From NCBI GenBank assembly GCA_028140795.1, contig JAOIOW010000003.1, positions 1 through 60,662 of the forward strand: DNA of 60,662 nucleotides, written 5' to 3'. Positions 36,299 to 45,881 of the stretch are shown piece after piece. This stretch comes from Fidelibacterota bacterium. Its GTDB lineage: Bacteria; Fidelibacterota; Marinisomatia; Marinisomatales; Marinisomataceae. The position numbers were made by a program, and so were the translations under genes. Numbering within the stretch: the first letter of the stretch is position 1; the number at the start of each line of letters is the position of its first letter. The notes under the pieces are model-generated. The model was not told the origin of the DNA and did no database searches. It saw only the letters and a list, made by a program, of their open reading frames with translations.

Positions 36299-37102
36299 TT
36301 AAAGAGCCTTAATAACTTTTTCAATTTCATCTAAAAGAGCTGAAGAATCTCCATCTGACTTTGTCAAGTCAACTGTAGAACAAGATTTAGAATTCTTAAA
36401 TACATTAGACTTCATAATATTACCACTTACTTTTTCTTCATCGTCAATTACAATAGTTGCATCTGCATAAGCACAACCGATTTGATTTAAGTTATACGAT
36501 TTTATTTCTTTTTTTGTTTCAACATTAAATGGAAGATTATAAGAATCAAAAAGAACATCCTTATTTAATGAATTTGTAAGAAATATGGTCTTTATTTTTG
36601 AAAGATCTTTATCGTTTTCTGCCAATTTCCTAATAAGAAATGGAACTAGAGCTGATGTCCATCCATTACAAATAACAACATTAGGAAACCAAAATAAATT
36701 AGGAAGCATTTTAATTGCAGCTAACGAATAAAATGCAAATCTAATATCATTGTCTGGGAGAAATCGCCCATTTTTTGATTTAAATAACAAATTGTTTAAT
36801 TCGCCAAACTTTTCTTCATTTTCTAAAAAATAAACTTGTAAACGAGACTTCGGTAAAAAAGCACTTTTAGCAGAACATTCATATTCAATTTCATCATAAT
36901 CAAATAAAATTTCTTTTAGTCTAATAACCTCTCTTAAAATATATTTTCTTTCACTAATGAATCCATATTTTGGCATTAAACATCTTACATCATTGCCTTT
37001 ATCTTGTAATCCAAGTGGAATGTCAACAGAAAGATTAGCTAAATTTGAAACCGACGCAAATGGCTCCATTTCGCTATTTATATAAAAGATTTTTTTAACC
37101 AT
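36299..37102 (-). CDS. Stand-alone N-terminal starch/glycogen-synthase domain (GT5-like)
   Basis: The 267-residue protein aligns with the first half of GlgA: FYINSEMEPFASVSNLANLS, then DVRCLMPKYGFISERKY, IRLKEILFDYDEIEYE, and VICNGWTSALVPFLIRKLA. It stops before the second Rossmann domain that holds the donor site. The usual KxGG glucan-synthase motif near residue 15 is replaced by ASVSN. So it is unlikely to make glycogen alone. Similar stand-alone proteins are widespread in Bacteroidetes. The ATG at 37102 was chosen over a TTG four codons upstream. Its role is unknown. Confidence 0.78.
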   Translation of the reverse strand: MVKKIFYINSEMEPFASVSNLANLSVDIPLGLQDKGNDVRCLMPKYGFISERKYILREVIRLKEILFDYDEIEYECSAKSAFLPKSRLQVYFLENEEKFGELNNLLFKSKNGRFLPDNDIRFAFYSLAAIKMLPNLFWFPNVVICNGWTSALVPFLIRKLAENDKDLSKIKTIFLTNSLNKDVLFDSYNLPFNVETKKEIKSYNLNQIGCAYADATIVIDDEEKVSGNIMKSNVFKNSKSCSTVDLTKSDGDSSALLDEIEKVIKAL

Positions 37103-37159
37103 GATAATGAGCAAAAGAAGTTAACGAAACACTATCAAAACTACAACTGCCAATAATAA

Positions 37160-38380
37160 TTAATTTTTTGATAAATTAGATACCAATGAAAGCATTATAA
37201 AACATAGTAGCATAAATGAACCTCCTGCTGAAACAAACGGAGTTGGAAGTCCTTTAACAGGCATCAAACCAATTGTCATAGCCGAATTCACAAAGATATG
37301 TGAGAATAAAATTGATGTTAAACCAATAATAACTAAAGATGAAAAATAGTCAGATGATTTAAAAGCAATATCTAATAAAGTTTTAATAAGCATAAAGAAT
37401 AAAAACATGATAACTGTTATACCAAAAAAGCCAAATTCTTCAGCTATTACTGATAGAATAAAATCAGATTCTTGCACAGGAAGAAATTTTAATTGAGTTT
37501 GAGAGCCTTGACCCCACCCTTTTCCAAACATCCCTCCAGAACCAATTGCTGTTATGCTTTGAATTATATGATATGAAGAACCCATTGGATCTAAATCAGG
37601 ATTTAAAAAATCAATGAATCTTTGCCTTTGATAACCATTTAAAAAATCATTCCAAAAAAAGGGAAATAATAAGCCAGTAAATATATTTGCAAAATATATC
37701 AAAACTCTTTTCAAAAGACCTCCCTGAAAAGTCATAAAAATAATGAACATTATAACTCCCCAAATATTAAAAATCATATTGTTTGAAGCGGCAATAATGG
37801 TAATTACAGGAGCTATCAAAAGGAAAAGGGTAAAACCATTGACCCCCGCCCAAAGCATCATAGGTAATACTGGAGCAAAAATAATAACTGCTGTTCCCAA
37901 GTCAGGTTGATTTAAAACTAAAAATGATGATAAGAGCGCAATTAAGATTGGAATAAAAACTATATAACCTTCTTTTACTTCTAGCTGATGATTGGAAAGA
38001 TATTTTGCTATTAAAATGATTGTAGCACACTTCAAATATTCTCCTGGTTGAATGTAAAAGAACCCTAGATCTATCCATCTATAAGTATTTTCTACAGGTG
38101 ATAAAAAGAATGGTACAAAACATAATAAAAATGAAAAAATATAAATTAAAGTTGAATTATCATGTATGGTTTTGACGTTTATTTGATTAATAACAAAAAA
38201 AATAAATAATGAAAAAATTATAAAAATAAGCTGTCTCATAAATGAACTACTTATGGACAATGGATCAGTTGAAATGCTGTAAAGAGTAATGAGTCCAAAA
38301 GTAATTAATGATGATACGATTAAATATAATCTACCCAAGTACTCATTAGATCCATAAATGTAATTATTAAAGAAACTCAT
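37160..38380 (-). CDS. rodA: Rod-shape peptidoglycan polymerase RodA (SEDS)
   Basis: RodA polymerises lipid II glycan strands during side-wall growth. This 406-residue protein has about ten helices and the SEDS signatures LNQPDLGTAVIIFAPVLPMM and MPVKGLPTPFVSAGGSFML near the C-terminus, plus LPVQESDFILSVIAEEFGFF, which holds conserved acidic residues of the periplasmic cavity. It starts in an ATGA overlap with the PBP2 stop and closes the five-gene rod-shape operon. Confidence 0.96.
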   Translation of the reverse strand: MSFFNNYIYGSNEYLGRLYLIVSSLITFGLITLYSISTDPLSISSSFMRQLIFIIFSLFIFFVINQINVKTIHDNSTLIYIFSFLLCFVPFFLSPVENTYRWIDLGFFYIQPGEYLKCATIILIAKYLSNHQLEVKEGYIVFIPILIALLSSFLVLNQPDLGTAVIIFAPVLPMMLWAGVNGFTLFLLIAPVITIIAASNNMIFNIWGVIMFIIFMTFQGGLLKRVLIYFANIFTGLLFPFFWNDFLNGYQRQRFIDFLNPDLDPMGSSYHIIQSITAIGSGGMFGKGWGQGSQTQLKFLPVQESDFILSVIAEEFGFFGITVIMFLFFMLIKTLLDIAFKSSDYFSSLVIIGLTSILFSHIFVNSAMTIGLMPVKGLPTPFVSAGGSFMLLCFIMLSLVSNLSKN

Positions 38381-40143
38381 TTATTAACCATTTCAACTTG
38401 CTCTCTTGTAAAAAATTTTACAATCTCTCCAGCTATAGGGGATGCAACTGCGCCTCCCCCACCTCCATTTTCAACTAAAACAACTAATGAATATGTTTGT
38501 CCTTCAAAATTAAAGAAACCATTAAACCATGCGTGTGGTTCTCCATGCGGATTCTCAGCAGTGCTTGTTTTACCATACAATTTTACTTCTGGTTGCTTTG
38601 CTCTCCATCCACTTCCACTCTCTGAATTAACTACATCATATAACCCTTTAATAACCCTATCCCAAGTTTGTTCTGAAAGGATTATGTCATCGTAATATTC
38701 AACTTTTTTATTAGCGTTAAGTTTAAGCTTAGCAGTCTTACCTTTTGATGCAATGTGATTAATATATCTTAGTGATTGCAGTGGAGTAACTAAAATATCT
38801 CCTTGTCCAAGAGTTAAGTTTAATAATACCCCTCTTTCAGACCAACCCCATCTGCCATAGGTATTTATAAAAAATTCTTTATCGGGAATTTGTCCAATTA
38901 ATTCATTGGGGAGGTCGATATTGGTTTTATTTTGAAAACCGAATATTTTAGCAGTTTTTGTCCAGTCTGCTAGTTTAATCAATTGTACTGTCTCATAAAA
39001 ATAGACATTACAGGACTGAGCGATTGCTTTATTCAAATCAACTAATCCATGCCCGTCTCCTTTCCAGCAATTGAATGTATTTGAACTTCCTGGAGGAATA
39101 TAAGATCCTGTGCACATTAAACTATCTTCAGGGTCCAACAGTCCATCTTCTATAAGGTTAAAGGCGGTAATGATTTTAAAAGATGATCCTGGAGGATACA
39201 GGCCAGCTATGTTTCTATTAATAATTGGTTTGTCTTCATCCGAAAGTAAATTACTCCAATCAGAGTCAGTTGTTTCTCCTCGGTAAATATCTAAATTATA
39301 AGATGGATTACTTACCATAGATAAGATATCTCCGGTATCAACATTAGAAACTAAAATGACCCCTTTTTGATCAATGAGAAGATTCTTAGAAAACTGTTGT
39401 AGTTTAGAATCAATCGATAAAGTTAAATTTTTACCAGGATAAGCTGGAATGTTTTTATCATTAATCGTATTGATTTCCCTTCCATAAGTATCAACCTCAA
39501 TGTATTCAATTCCTTTAGAGTATCTCAGTTCAGATTCATATTGCTTCTCAAGCCCCTGCCATCCAATAAGTTCGCCAGCTCGATATAGCTGAGATTTATC
39601 CAAAAAAGGAATTGATTCACGATCCAACTCCCTAAGATAACCAAGAAAATGTGCATCTTTAAGAACATCATTGTAAAGCCTTTCATCAAATCTTTTATAT
39701 TGAAAACCAGAAAGCTCCAAACGCCTTTCTTCAATTTGAGATATCTCAGCAAAAGTAAGATTCTTTGCAATGACGGTAGGTAGAAATCTTCCTTGATTAT
39801 ACTTTTTATACCTTCTTGAAAGTTCATCAATTGATATATCAGTTATATCCGAAATTATCTGAAACTGTGCTTCTTTATTATCAAGCTCATATGGCGTTAC
39901 TGTTAAAATATATGTTGGATAATTTTCTACTAATACAACTCCATTCCTATCCAAAATTAATCCTCTCGGCGCATAAGTAGCCTGAGCTCTTACACTATTC
40001 ACTTGAGATTTGGAAGAGTATCTTTCGTATTCAATTACTTGGAGATAAAAATACCTAGAAAGAAGAGTTAACATTGATAAAACTAGAACAAATAACAGTG
40101 TCCTGTAATGAAAAATATCTGCTTTATTTTCAATTTTAAGCAT
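38377..40143 (-). CDS. mrdA: Penicillin-binding protein 2 (transpeptidase)
   Basis: The 588-residue class B PBP has one N-terminal helix (TLLFVLVLSMLTLLSRYFYL), a pedestal domain starting ARAQATYAPRGLILDRNGVV, and the transpeptidase domain with YPPGSSFKIITAFN (active serine in SxxK), QSCNVYFYETV (SxN) and LYGKTSTAENPHGEPHAW. The third motif is KTS in place of the usual KTG. PBP2 cross-links glycan strands made by its partner RodA, encoded next. A premature start is not indicated; the ATG overlaps the mreD stop by 8 bases. Confidence 0.95.
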   Translation of the reverse strand: MLKIENKADIFHYRTLLFVLVLSMLTLLSRYFYLQVIEYERYSSKSQVNSVRAQATYAPRGLILDRNGVVLVENYPTYILTVTPYELDNKEAQFQIISDITDISIDELSRRYKKYNQGRFLPTVIAKNLTFAEISQIEERRLELSGFQYKRFDERLYNDVLKDAHFLGYLRELDRESIPFLDKSQLYRAGELIGWQGLEKQYESELRYSKGIEYIEVDTYGREINTINDKNIPAYPGKNLTLSIDSKLQQFSKNLLIDQKGVILVSNVDTGDILSMVSNPSYNLDIYRGETTDSDWSNLLSDEDKPIINRNIAGLYPPGSSFKIITAFNLIEDGLLDPEDSLMCTGSYIPPGSSNTFNCWKGDGHGLVDLNKAIAQSCNVYFYETVQLIKLADWTKTAKIFGFQNKTNIDLPNELIGQIPDKEFFINTYGRWGWSERGVLLNLTLGQGDILVTPLQSLRYINHIASKGKTAKLKLNANKKVEYYDDIILSEQTWDRVIKGLYDVVNSESGSGWRAKQPEVKLYGKTSTAENPHGEPHAWFNGFFNFEGQTYSLVVLVENGGGGGAVASPIAGEIVKFFTREQVEMVNK

Positions 40144-40612
40144 TAAGAATCTTGTCCTTTAAAGAAAAGAGTGTTATTACAATAAATCCAACGAAACATG
40201 TAAAATATGTGACAAAAAACCAATTACCTAAGAAAAGGAAAAAATCGTTAAAAAAGAAAAAATCATATCTAAATAATGAATAAATGAAAACACCAAGATG
40301 CACAAAAGAAATCCAGTAAATATCAAAATTTCTGAATGCAAAATTAAAACTTATTTTTGAAGCCCAAAATCCACAAATTGAAAAAACTAAACTCGACGCT
40401 CCAACATAAACTCCACTGAAAAGAACAAAATCAGTAAATAAGCCTACTAAAAAACCATATAAGGTAGATTGTGAAGTATTGCCGAGAGGCATTGAACATA
40501 GAATAACATATATCAGCATGATATTAGCTTGGTAGCCATTTATAGTAAGTAGTTCTGAAAATATTAATTGCAACAGAACAGCTATTGGAAAGTACTTTAA
40601 ATAAAAAGTCAT
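40136..40612 (-). CDS. mreD: Rod-shape protein MreD
   Basis: The 158-residue membrane protein has about five helices: LKYFPIAVLLQLIFSELLTI, NIMLIYVILCSMPLG, TLYGFLVGLFTDFVLFSGVY and others. MreD is weakly conserved in sequence and is identified here mainly by the position between mreC and the PBP2 gene, both with overlapping starts, plus the typical GFLVGLFTDF stretch. It helps couple MreC and MreB to the RodA-PBP2 synthase. Confidence 0.9.
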   Translation of the reverse strand: MTFYLKYFPIAVLLQLIFSELLTINGYQANIMLIYVILCSMPLGNTSQSTLYGFLVGLFTDFVLFSGVYVGASSLVFSICGFWASKISFNFAFRNFDIYWISFVHLGVFIYSLFRYDFFFFNDFFLFLGNWFFVTYFTCFVGFIVITLFSLKDKILNA

Positions 40613-41403
40613 TTCACATCCTCATTCAACAATACAAATAGTTGATTTATGGTTGATAAGTCAGAGAATAATTTCATTGTAACAATTCTATTTGAGCTAT
40701 CTGACTTTTCAAAAATACTTACAACTTCACCTACCGGAAGATTGGGAGGAAAATAAATACTTAGATTAGAGGTTAAAACAATGTCACCAATTTCAATATC
40801 AGATATTTTCTTAAGTTCAGCTATTTCACAAATATCTTCTCTAACCCACCTCATTATACCTTCTACTTCATCAGGAGCAATTTTAACACTTAATCTAAAA
40901 TTGACATCGCTTATAAGCTGAACCTCGGATGTAGAGCTAGATACTGCAGTAATTTTACCAATTACTCCATTGGAAGAAAGAACTGGGAGGTTTTTTGATA
41001 CTCCGTCCGTTGATCCTCTATTAATTAAAATTGATGACATGTTAGCAGTAACGCCCTTAGAAATGACATCTGCACCAACAAAATCAAGGTTTTCTCTTCT
41101 CTTAAAATTTAAAAACTCTCTATATCGAATATTTTCAGTTTCATGTACTTTAAGTACTTGATTTTCAAGACTTAAACGTAAATTTTCAGAGGACAAAACT
41201 TCTAATTTCTTATTTAAAAAAAGTTGATTATCTAGCCAATTAAATGGCTGATAGAGAAATGAAAAACTATTTAAAGAATTTATTTTAGCATTCTTAATTA
41301 AATCTGAATCATTATTAAAAATGAGTGTAAATGAAACAATTAAGCAAAAAGCTAGGGTTATTTTTTCTTGGTAGTTTTGAAAAATTAATTGGATTCTAGA
41401 CAT
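40609..41403 (-). CDS. mreC: Rod-shape protein MreC
   Basis: The 264-residue protein has a short cytoplasmic part, one membrane helix (about 17-31, LAFCLIVSFTLIFN), a coiled coil (NKKLEVLSSENLRLSLENQV) and the periplasmic beta-barrel pair typical of MreC, with LINRGSTDGVSKNLPVLSSN, GVIGKITAVSSSTSEVQLIS and YFPPNLPVGEVVSI. It links MreB filaments to the peptidoglycan synthases outside. It overlaps mreD by four bases and follows mreB by two bases. Confidence 0.95.
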   Translation of the reverse strand: MSRIQLIFQNYQEKITLAFCLIVSFTLIFNNDSDLIKNAKINSLNSFSFLYQPFNWLDNQLFLNKKLEVLSSENLRLSLENQVLKVHETENIRYREFLNFKRRENLDFVGADVISKGVTANMSSILINRGSTDGVSKNLPVLSSNGVIGKITAVSSSTSEVQLISDVNFRLSVKIAPDEVEGIMRWVREDICEIAELKKISDIEIGDIVLTSNLSIYFPPNLPVGEVVSIFEKSDSSNRIVTMKLFSDLSTINQLFVLLNEDVK

Positions 41404-41405
41404 GT

Positions 41406-42446
41406 TTAGAGCAGAACATGCTTATATTTTTCAAGATCTTCAATGACTGCACCACAACCTTTAACAATTGCAAGATGAGGCTCATCAGCAACATTTACAG
41501 GAACACCAGTTTTCTCTCTAAGAACTTGATCTAAACCTCTAAGTTGAGAACCCCCACCTGCAAGAACAATACCTCTGTCAATAATATCAGAGGAAAGTTC
41601 AGCTGGTGTAGCCTCTAAAGCATCTTTTATTACATCTAAAATTCTTTTAACAGGATCTTTTAATGCTTGTCTTATCTCATCAGTTCTAATATCAATGGTT
41701 TTTGGTATTCCTGATACTAAATCTCTTCCTTTAACAAGAATATTTCTTGAACGAGTTCTCATTGCTGATCCAACTGAAATCTTAATTTGCTCTGCTGTTT
41801 GGGCGCCAATTTCTAATTTGTGCTCATTTCTAAACCAATGTTGAATGGCATCATCCATTTCATCTCCGGCAACCCTTATTGCTTTTTTAGTAACAACACC
41901 ATTAAGAGAAATAACAGCAACCTCAGTAGTTCCTCCACCAATATCAACAATGATGTTTCCAACTGGCTTACTGATGTCAAGACCTATACCAATAGCAGCA
42001 GCTACAGGCTCATCAACCAAAAATACTTCTCTAGCTGCTTGTTTTTCTCCGGAATCCCTAACAGCTCTTCTTTCAACTTCTGTTACTCCAGAAGGAACAC
42101 ATATGACCATTCTAGGTCTTGTGAGTCTATTTAAATTTACTTTTCTAATAAAACCCTGAAGCATCTCATCCACTGCAGTAAAGTCAGCAATAACACCATC
42201 TCTCAACGGTCTTATCGTTTCAATACCTTCATGAGTTTTACCAAGCATTTCTTTTGCATCATCTCCGACTGCAAGAACGGCTCCAGTTTTTGTTGAACGG
42301 GCAATAATAGATGGTTCATTAATAATAATTCCTTTACCAGATAACCATATTAATGTATTTGCTGTTCCAAGATCTATTGCAATGTCGCCACTTACCCAGT
42401 TAAAGCTATCCGAAATTGAATTTTTTATTGATCCAAAGAAACTCAT
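41406..42446 (-). CDS. mreB: Actin-like rod-shape protein MreB
   Basis: The 346-residue protein is a standard MreB: DIAIDLGTANTLIWLSGKG (phosphate 1), RDSGEKQAAREVFLVDEPVA, NIIVDIGGGTTEVAVISLNG (phosphate 2), and IIDRGIVLAGGGSQLRGLD (adenosine). The membrane-contact loop is present. It forms short filaments that direct side-wall synthesis and opens a five-gene cell-shape operon. The gene immediately upstream encodes an RNase H-like protein; the 42 bases between them could contain the operon promoter. Confidence 0.97.
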   Translation of the reverse strand: MSFFGSIKNSISDSFNWVSGDIAIDLGTANTLIWLSGKGIIINEPSIIARSTKTGAVLAVGDDAKEMLGKTHEGIETIRPLRDGVIADFTAVDEMLQGFIRKVNLNRLTRPRMVICVPSGVTEVERRAVRDSGEKQAAREVFLVDEPVAAAIGIGLDISKPVGNIIVDIGGGTTEVAVISLNGVVTKKAIRVAGDEMDDAIQHWFRNEHKLEIGAQTAEQIKISVGSAMRTRSRNILVKGRDLVSGIPKTIDIRTDEIRQALKDPVKRILDVIKDALEATPAELSSDIIDRGIVLAGGGSQLRGLDQVLREKTGVPVNVADEPHLAIVKGCGAVIEDLEKYKHVLL

Positions 42447-42488
42447 AGAGTATAATTTATGAAATATTTAATATTAAACATCAGTTTT

Positions 42489-43007
42489 TTATTTACTTAA
42501 TCCTTGCTTGCTTAAATCATCCGCTTCAGTGTTTTTATCTCTGAGTACATGATTAATTTCCCAAAAGGATAACATTTTAAGTAAACCATGGGTTTTTTTA
42601 TGCAAAGCAGCCATTCTTTCATTCTTAACCTTATAATCTCCATTAATTTGCTTTACAACTAACTCGCTGTCAGCAAAAATTAATACATTAGAAATATTAT
42701 TTTTTATACATAATTCTAAACCTTTAATCAAAGCTAAATATTCAGCCTCATTATTTGTTTTAATACCAATATTTTCAGAGAAAGAAAAAAGCGTTTTATT
42801 TTTAAGTTTTATTACGCCTCCAATGCCAGCATTAATAGGTTTATAGTCATTATCAAATTCACAAGCACCGTCTGTAAACAATAAATAATTTTCATTAACT
42901 ACTGAATGATTTGATAGCAAGGATTCTAAACTCGATAAATCAGTGCTTGAAAAAGATGATTTATATTTATTTAATATTTTTGAAATTTTTTTATTTTTAT
43001 CGTCCAT
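42489..43007 (-). CDS. Ribonuclease H-like protein
   Basis: The start at ATG 43007 lies four bases after the upstream stop; the frame could also begin at 43061 within that gene. A short N-terminal extension (about 40 residues, lysine-rich then SLESLLSNHS) precedes the RNase H fold, with the four acidic catalytic positions visible in LLFTDGACEFD, IKTNNEAEYLALIKGLELCI, VLIFADSELVVKQI and RDKNTEADDLS. It probably degrades RNA in RNA-DNA hybrids. The fold matches RnhA/YpdQ-type proteins rather than RNase HII. mreB follows. Confidence 0.9.
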   Translation of the reverse strand: MDDKNKKISKILNKYKSSFSSTDLSSLESLLSNHSVVNENYLLFTDGACEFDNDYKPINAGIGGVIKLKNKTLFSFSENIGIKTNNEAEYLALIKGLELCIKNNISNVLIFADSELVVKQINGDYKVKNERMAALHKKTHGLLKMLSFWEINHVLRDKNTEADDLSKQGLSK

Positions 43008-43011
43008 AGTT

Positions 43012-44232
43012 TTAGTACATAAATGGCGTTCTAAGCCTGTAATCTCCAAAACCAAAATCATCTACAAATCTAAATTCTTCATTAATTTGAAAATAATACC
43101 ATGTTTCATAATTATAGCTTTGTTGAGGGTTCATTGATCTTGAAATATCATCAGGTCTTCCAAAGAGAATATAAATCATACCCATATCGGATCTCCATCC
43201 TCCAGAAGTACCTCTAGAAAAATTTTCTTCTGCAAAAGCAACTCTCTTATAATACTCTATCATTAATTCATTTTCTTTGGTAGTAACATCTGGATCTCTC
43301 TTTGCCCATACCTTTTTAAAAAACTTTTCTTTATCTGAGCTTTTTAATTCTCTTAGTTCTTTTCTTTCTTCTGTATTTAAAATATAGTTCATTTGCTCTA
43401 ATGCTACGTTCACATTTTTAATTGAAGAAAGCATTAAATAGTCATTCCTAAACTCAACAGGAAAAGACTTAGATGAAACATTTCCATTTTGAGAAACTTG
43501 AATTTTTACCCTCAAATCTGATGTATCAATGTTTTCTATGGGAATTTGTAGGAATTTGTAGTCATAATTCTTGTTTGTTTCACCTTCATAAGACTTATTC
43601 CAGACAGTTTTTTTATCTGAAACTAATGATATATCTAAAAAGTAGTCTCCTTTGTCTAAAGCAAAATATTGATAAAATTCTAATATATTATCCTTTACCT
43701 CGACTTTTTTTATGCTAATCGGATACTTATTAAGGCCGAATTCCCAACTTCCTTTTTTATTCTTAACAAATATTGGGTCAAAAATTTTGGAATATTTTCC
43801 AGATGGTAAATTCTTTTTTGTGAATTTTTTTTGTTTCTTTCCTGTAAGCTTTGTATCCATATCTTTTAATGAAAAATTTACGTCAAACTCTTGCAATGGA
43901 ATTTTAAAAGAAGTGGTAATTAATATCGGATTAGCTCTTGAAACAGTTTGAGAAAAGTTTTCAACTACTATAGTTTCTGAAAAAGATTTTTCATCAATCT
44001 TACTACCGTCTTCTGATATAATTGAAATATTGAGATCATAAGAAGACTCAAAGTTGGAGTCTTTTTTCAAAAACTGAAGATTTCTATTAAAAATTTCAAC
44101 AAAAGCAATTACTTCGATATTATTCTCAGATGGCCTCAAGACTACATTTGTTTTGAAAGAGTTGATATTAGAATTGATTCCTTGAGCTCCGATTAGAGTT
44201 ATAAAGAGAAGTATTAAGATATTTTTTTTCAT
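43012..44232 (-). CDS. GWxTD domain protein, exported
   Basis: A signal peptide (NILILLFITLIGAQG) is followed by a beta-rich N-terminal region that ends near residue 270 and by the GWxTD domain: EERKELRELKSSDKEKFFKK, VWAKRDPDVTTKENELMIEY and GGWRSDMGMIYILFGRPDDI. The motif reads GWRSD where GWxTD is usual. The domain is found in Bacteroidetes, Acidobacteria and relatives and has no known function. The gene starts in a 4-base overlap with the propeller-like gene. An exact 10-base tandem duplication at 43541-43560 lies in the coding region and does not break the frame. Confidence 0.85.
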   Translation of the reverse strand: MKKNILILLFITLIGAQGINSNINSFKTNVVLRPSENNIEVIAFVEIFNRNLQFLKKDSNFESSYDLNISIISEDGSKIDEKSFSETIVVENFSQTVSRANPILITTSFKIPLQEFDVNFSLKDMDTKLTGKKQKKFTKKNLPSGKYSKIFDPIFVKNKKGSWEFGLNKYPISIKKVEVKDNILEFYQYFALDKGDYFLDISLVSDKKTVWNKSYEGETNKNYDYKFLQIPIENIDTSDLRVKIQVSQNGNVSSKSFPVEFRNDYLMLSSIKNVNVALEQMNYILNTEERKELRELKSSDKEKFFKKVWAKRDPDVTTKENELMIEYYKRVAFAEENFSRGTSGGWRSDMGMIYILFGRPDDISRSMNPQQSYNYETWYYFQINEEFRFVDDFGFGDYRLRTPFMY

Positions 44233-45881
44233 AGGGATAGCCTTAATTTAATTAAACCGGTACTTGTAAGTAATACCAAAAATTCATCAACTTGTTCCAA
44301 TTCAAAAATATTTCTAATAAAAGAAAAATCATAGAAATTGTTTAATTGCTCTTCAACTAAATCATAGATCGCTAAGCCACCAGATGTTCCAATGTATAAA
44401 TTATCATTTATGAGTATAATGTCATTTACCCTATTGTTGAAATATAAGCTTGAAGGAACAAATTTGTTATCTCCATTGCTTAAAATTCCTTTTTCAGAGG
44501 AAAAAAATAAGGAGTTCTCATTTCCATAAATTCCATTCACCCTAAAATTATCGTTCACTAAGAATTCAAACTTTTCAACATTTATATTTTCTTCTTTATC
44601 AAAAACATAAACTCTACCATTGAGTGATAAATAAAGTTTATCATTGATCACATCTAAATAATTAATTGATAAATTATTATTTTTTATAAGATTTGAGATT
44701 TTAGAATTAATAATTTTCTTACTTTTTATATCAAGAACAATCAAATCATTTTTTGAAGCTATATAAATTTTATCATCTAAATGTTCGATAAATTCAATTC
44801 TTTGTAAAGGTATACCCTTTTCATAACCTAAAGTTCTAAAAAAATCACTTCGTTTATTATAAACAACTACTTTTCCATCAGAACCAAACCATACTTCATT
44901 GTTAACTATATCACTAGAATAAAAATCAGCATTAAAAAATCCAGAGTAATTTGTTTCAGAAAAATTATTTATTTCACTAAAACTGCTATCAATTGAAGAT
45001 ATTCCACTGACCTTAGTATTATTAATGCCTCCTAACCATAAATCATTCTGGACAGAAACAGTTAATGGCACTGAAACTGCAATACCAACAGTTTTAGGAG
45101 TTATAGTTTTGCTAAAATCATCAATATAGAGCAATTGTCCATTTGATAATCCAATCCAACCAAATCCATTTTTGGTCATTAAAAATGAATTATAATCATG
45201 AAAAACACCATTATTATCAGCCGCAGAATCATTTCCTAATAGCCAGCCCTGTTCGATAAAATAATCCTCAAATGAAAAATCTTTATAGTTAAATTTATTT
45301 TTAAAGCCAATGTCGCCCCAATCAATACCTTCTTCATCTGGGTAAGTAAATACTCCAAGAAAAGATCCACTAACATGATCTAGTTTGATAAACCTTGAAG
45401 CTGTCTTTATCCATAAGAAGTTTTTCGAAGATCCTAAATCTTCGATACTTCTTAAAGAGTTGATTGATAAATTATCGAGTTGAATCCTATTCCAGCTACC
45501 CTCTCTAGTGCTAGAAAATTCTAATCCTCGATTACCAATTATCCAAAGTATACCTGTGTTCCTATCAACATAAACATGTTCAATTTTGTTTGATTTAATT
45601 CCTTGACCTAAAAAAAGATTTGATTCGAAGCTTCTTGAAAATTTATTAAATCTTAGAATACCATTTGCATCGGTAGCAAAGAAAATGTATTGATATCCTT
45701 CTGATATAGAATTTACAGATTCGTTTTGTCTAATTATTTCCCAGTCATACAAATCAAATCGTTGATCAATTTGTGCACTAAGAACATCAAAGAAAAAAAT
45801 AAATTGAATTAAAAATAGGTTATTTTTTCTTGTACGATGAATTCTTTTTAAAACCTTTTCTAACTTTTGAAACATGTCCAT
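44229..45881 (-). CDS. Exported propeller-like protein (start uncertain)
   Basis: The frame overlaps the ABC ATPase gene by 62 bases; the signal-like segment NNLFLIQFIFFFDVLSAQID lies behind a basic N-terminal stretch of about 19 residues, so the real start may be a rare codon nearer 45820. The mature part is a series of strand repeats with VDRNTGILWIIGNRGLEFSS, LYIGTSGGLAIYDLVEEQL and related units, as in the ligand-sensing propellers of two-component regulators, but no kinase or membrane anchor follows. It probably binds something in the periplasm. The GWxTD gene follows in an ATGA overlap. Confidence 0.72.
   Translation of the reverse strand: MDMFQKLEKVLKRIHRTRKNNLFLIQFIFFFDVLSAQIDQRFDLYDWEIIRQNESVNSISEGYQYIFFATDANGILRFNKFSRSFESNLFLGQGIKSNKIEHVYVDRNTGILWIIGNRGLEFSSTREGSWNRIQLDNLSINSLRSIEDLGSSKNFLWIKTASRFIKLDHVSGSFLGVFTYPDEEGIDWGDIGFKNKFNYKDFSFEDYFIEQGWLLGNDSAADNNGVFHDYNSFLMTKNGFGWIGLSNGQLLYIDDFSKTITPKTVGIAVSVPLTVSVQNDLWLGGINNTKVSGISSIDSSFSEINNFSETNYSGFFNADFYSSDIVNNEVWFGSDGKVVVYNKRSDFFRTLGYEKGIPLQRIEFIEHLDDKIYIASKNDLIVLDIKSKKIINSKISNLIKNNNLSINYLDVINDKLYLSLNGRVYVFDKEENINVEKFEFLVNDNFRVNGIYGNENSLFFSSEKGILSNGDNKFVPSSLYFNNRVNDIILINDNLYIGTSGGLAIYDLVEEQLNNFYDFSFIRNIFELEQVDEFLVLLTSTGLIKLRLSL

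Noticed and set aside
43541-43560. Exact tandem repeat of GGAATTTGTA
   Set aside because: It lies inside the GWxTD coding region and the frame reads through it with ordinary residues. A single 10-base duplication is not a functional repeat array.
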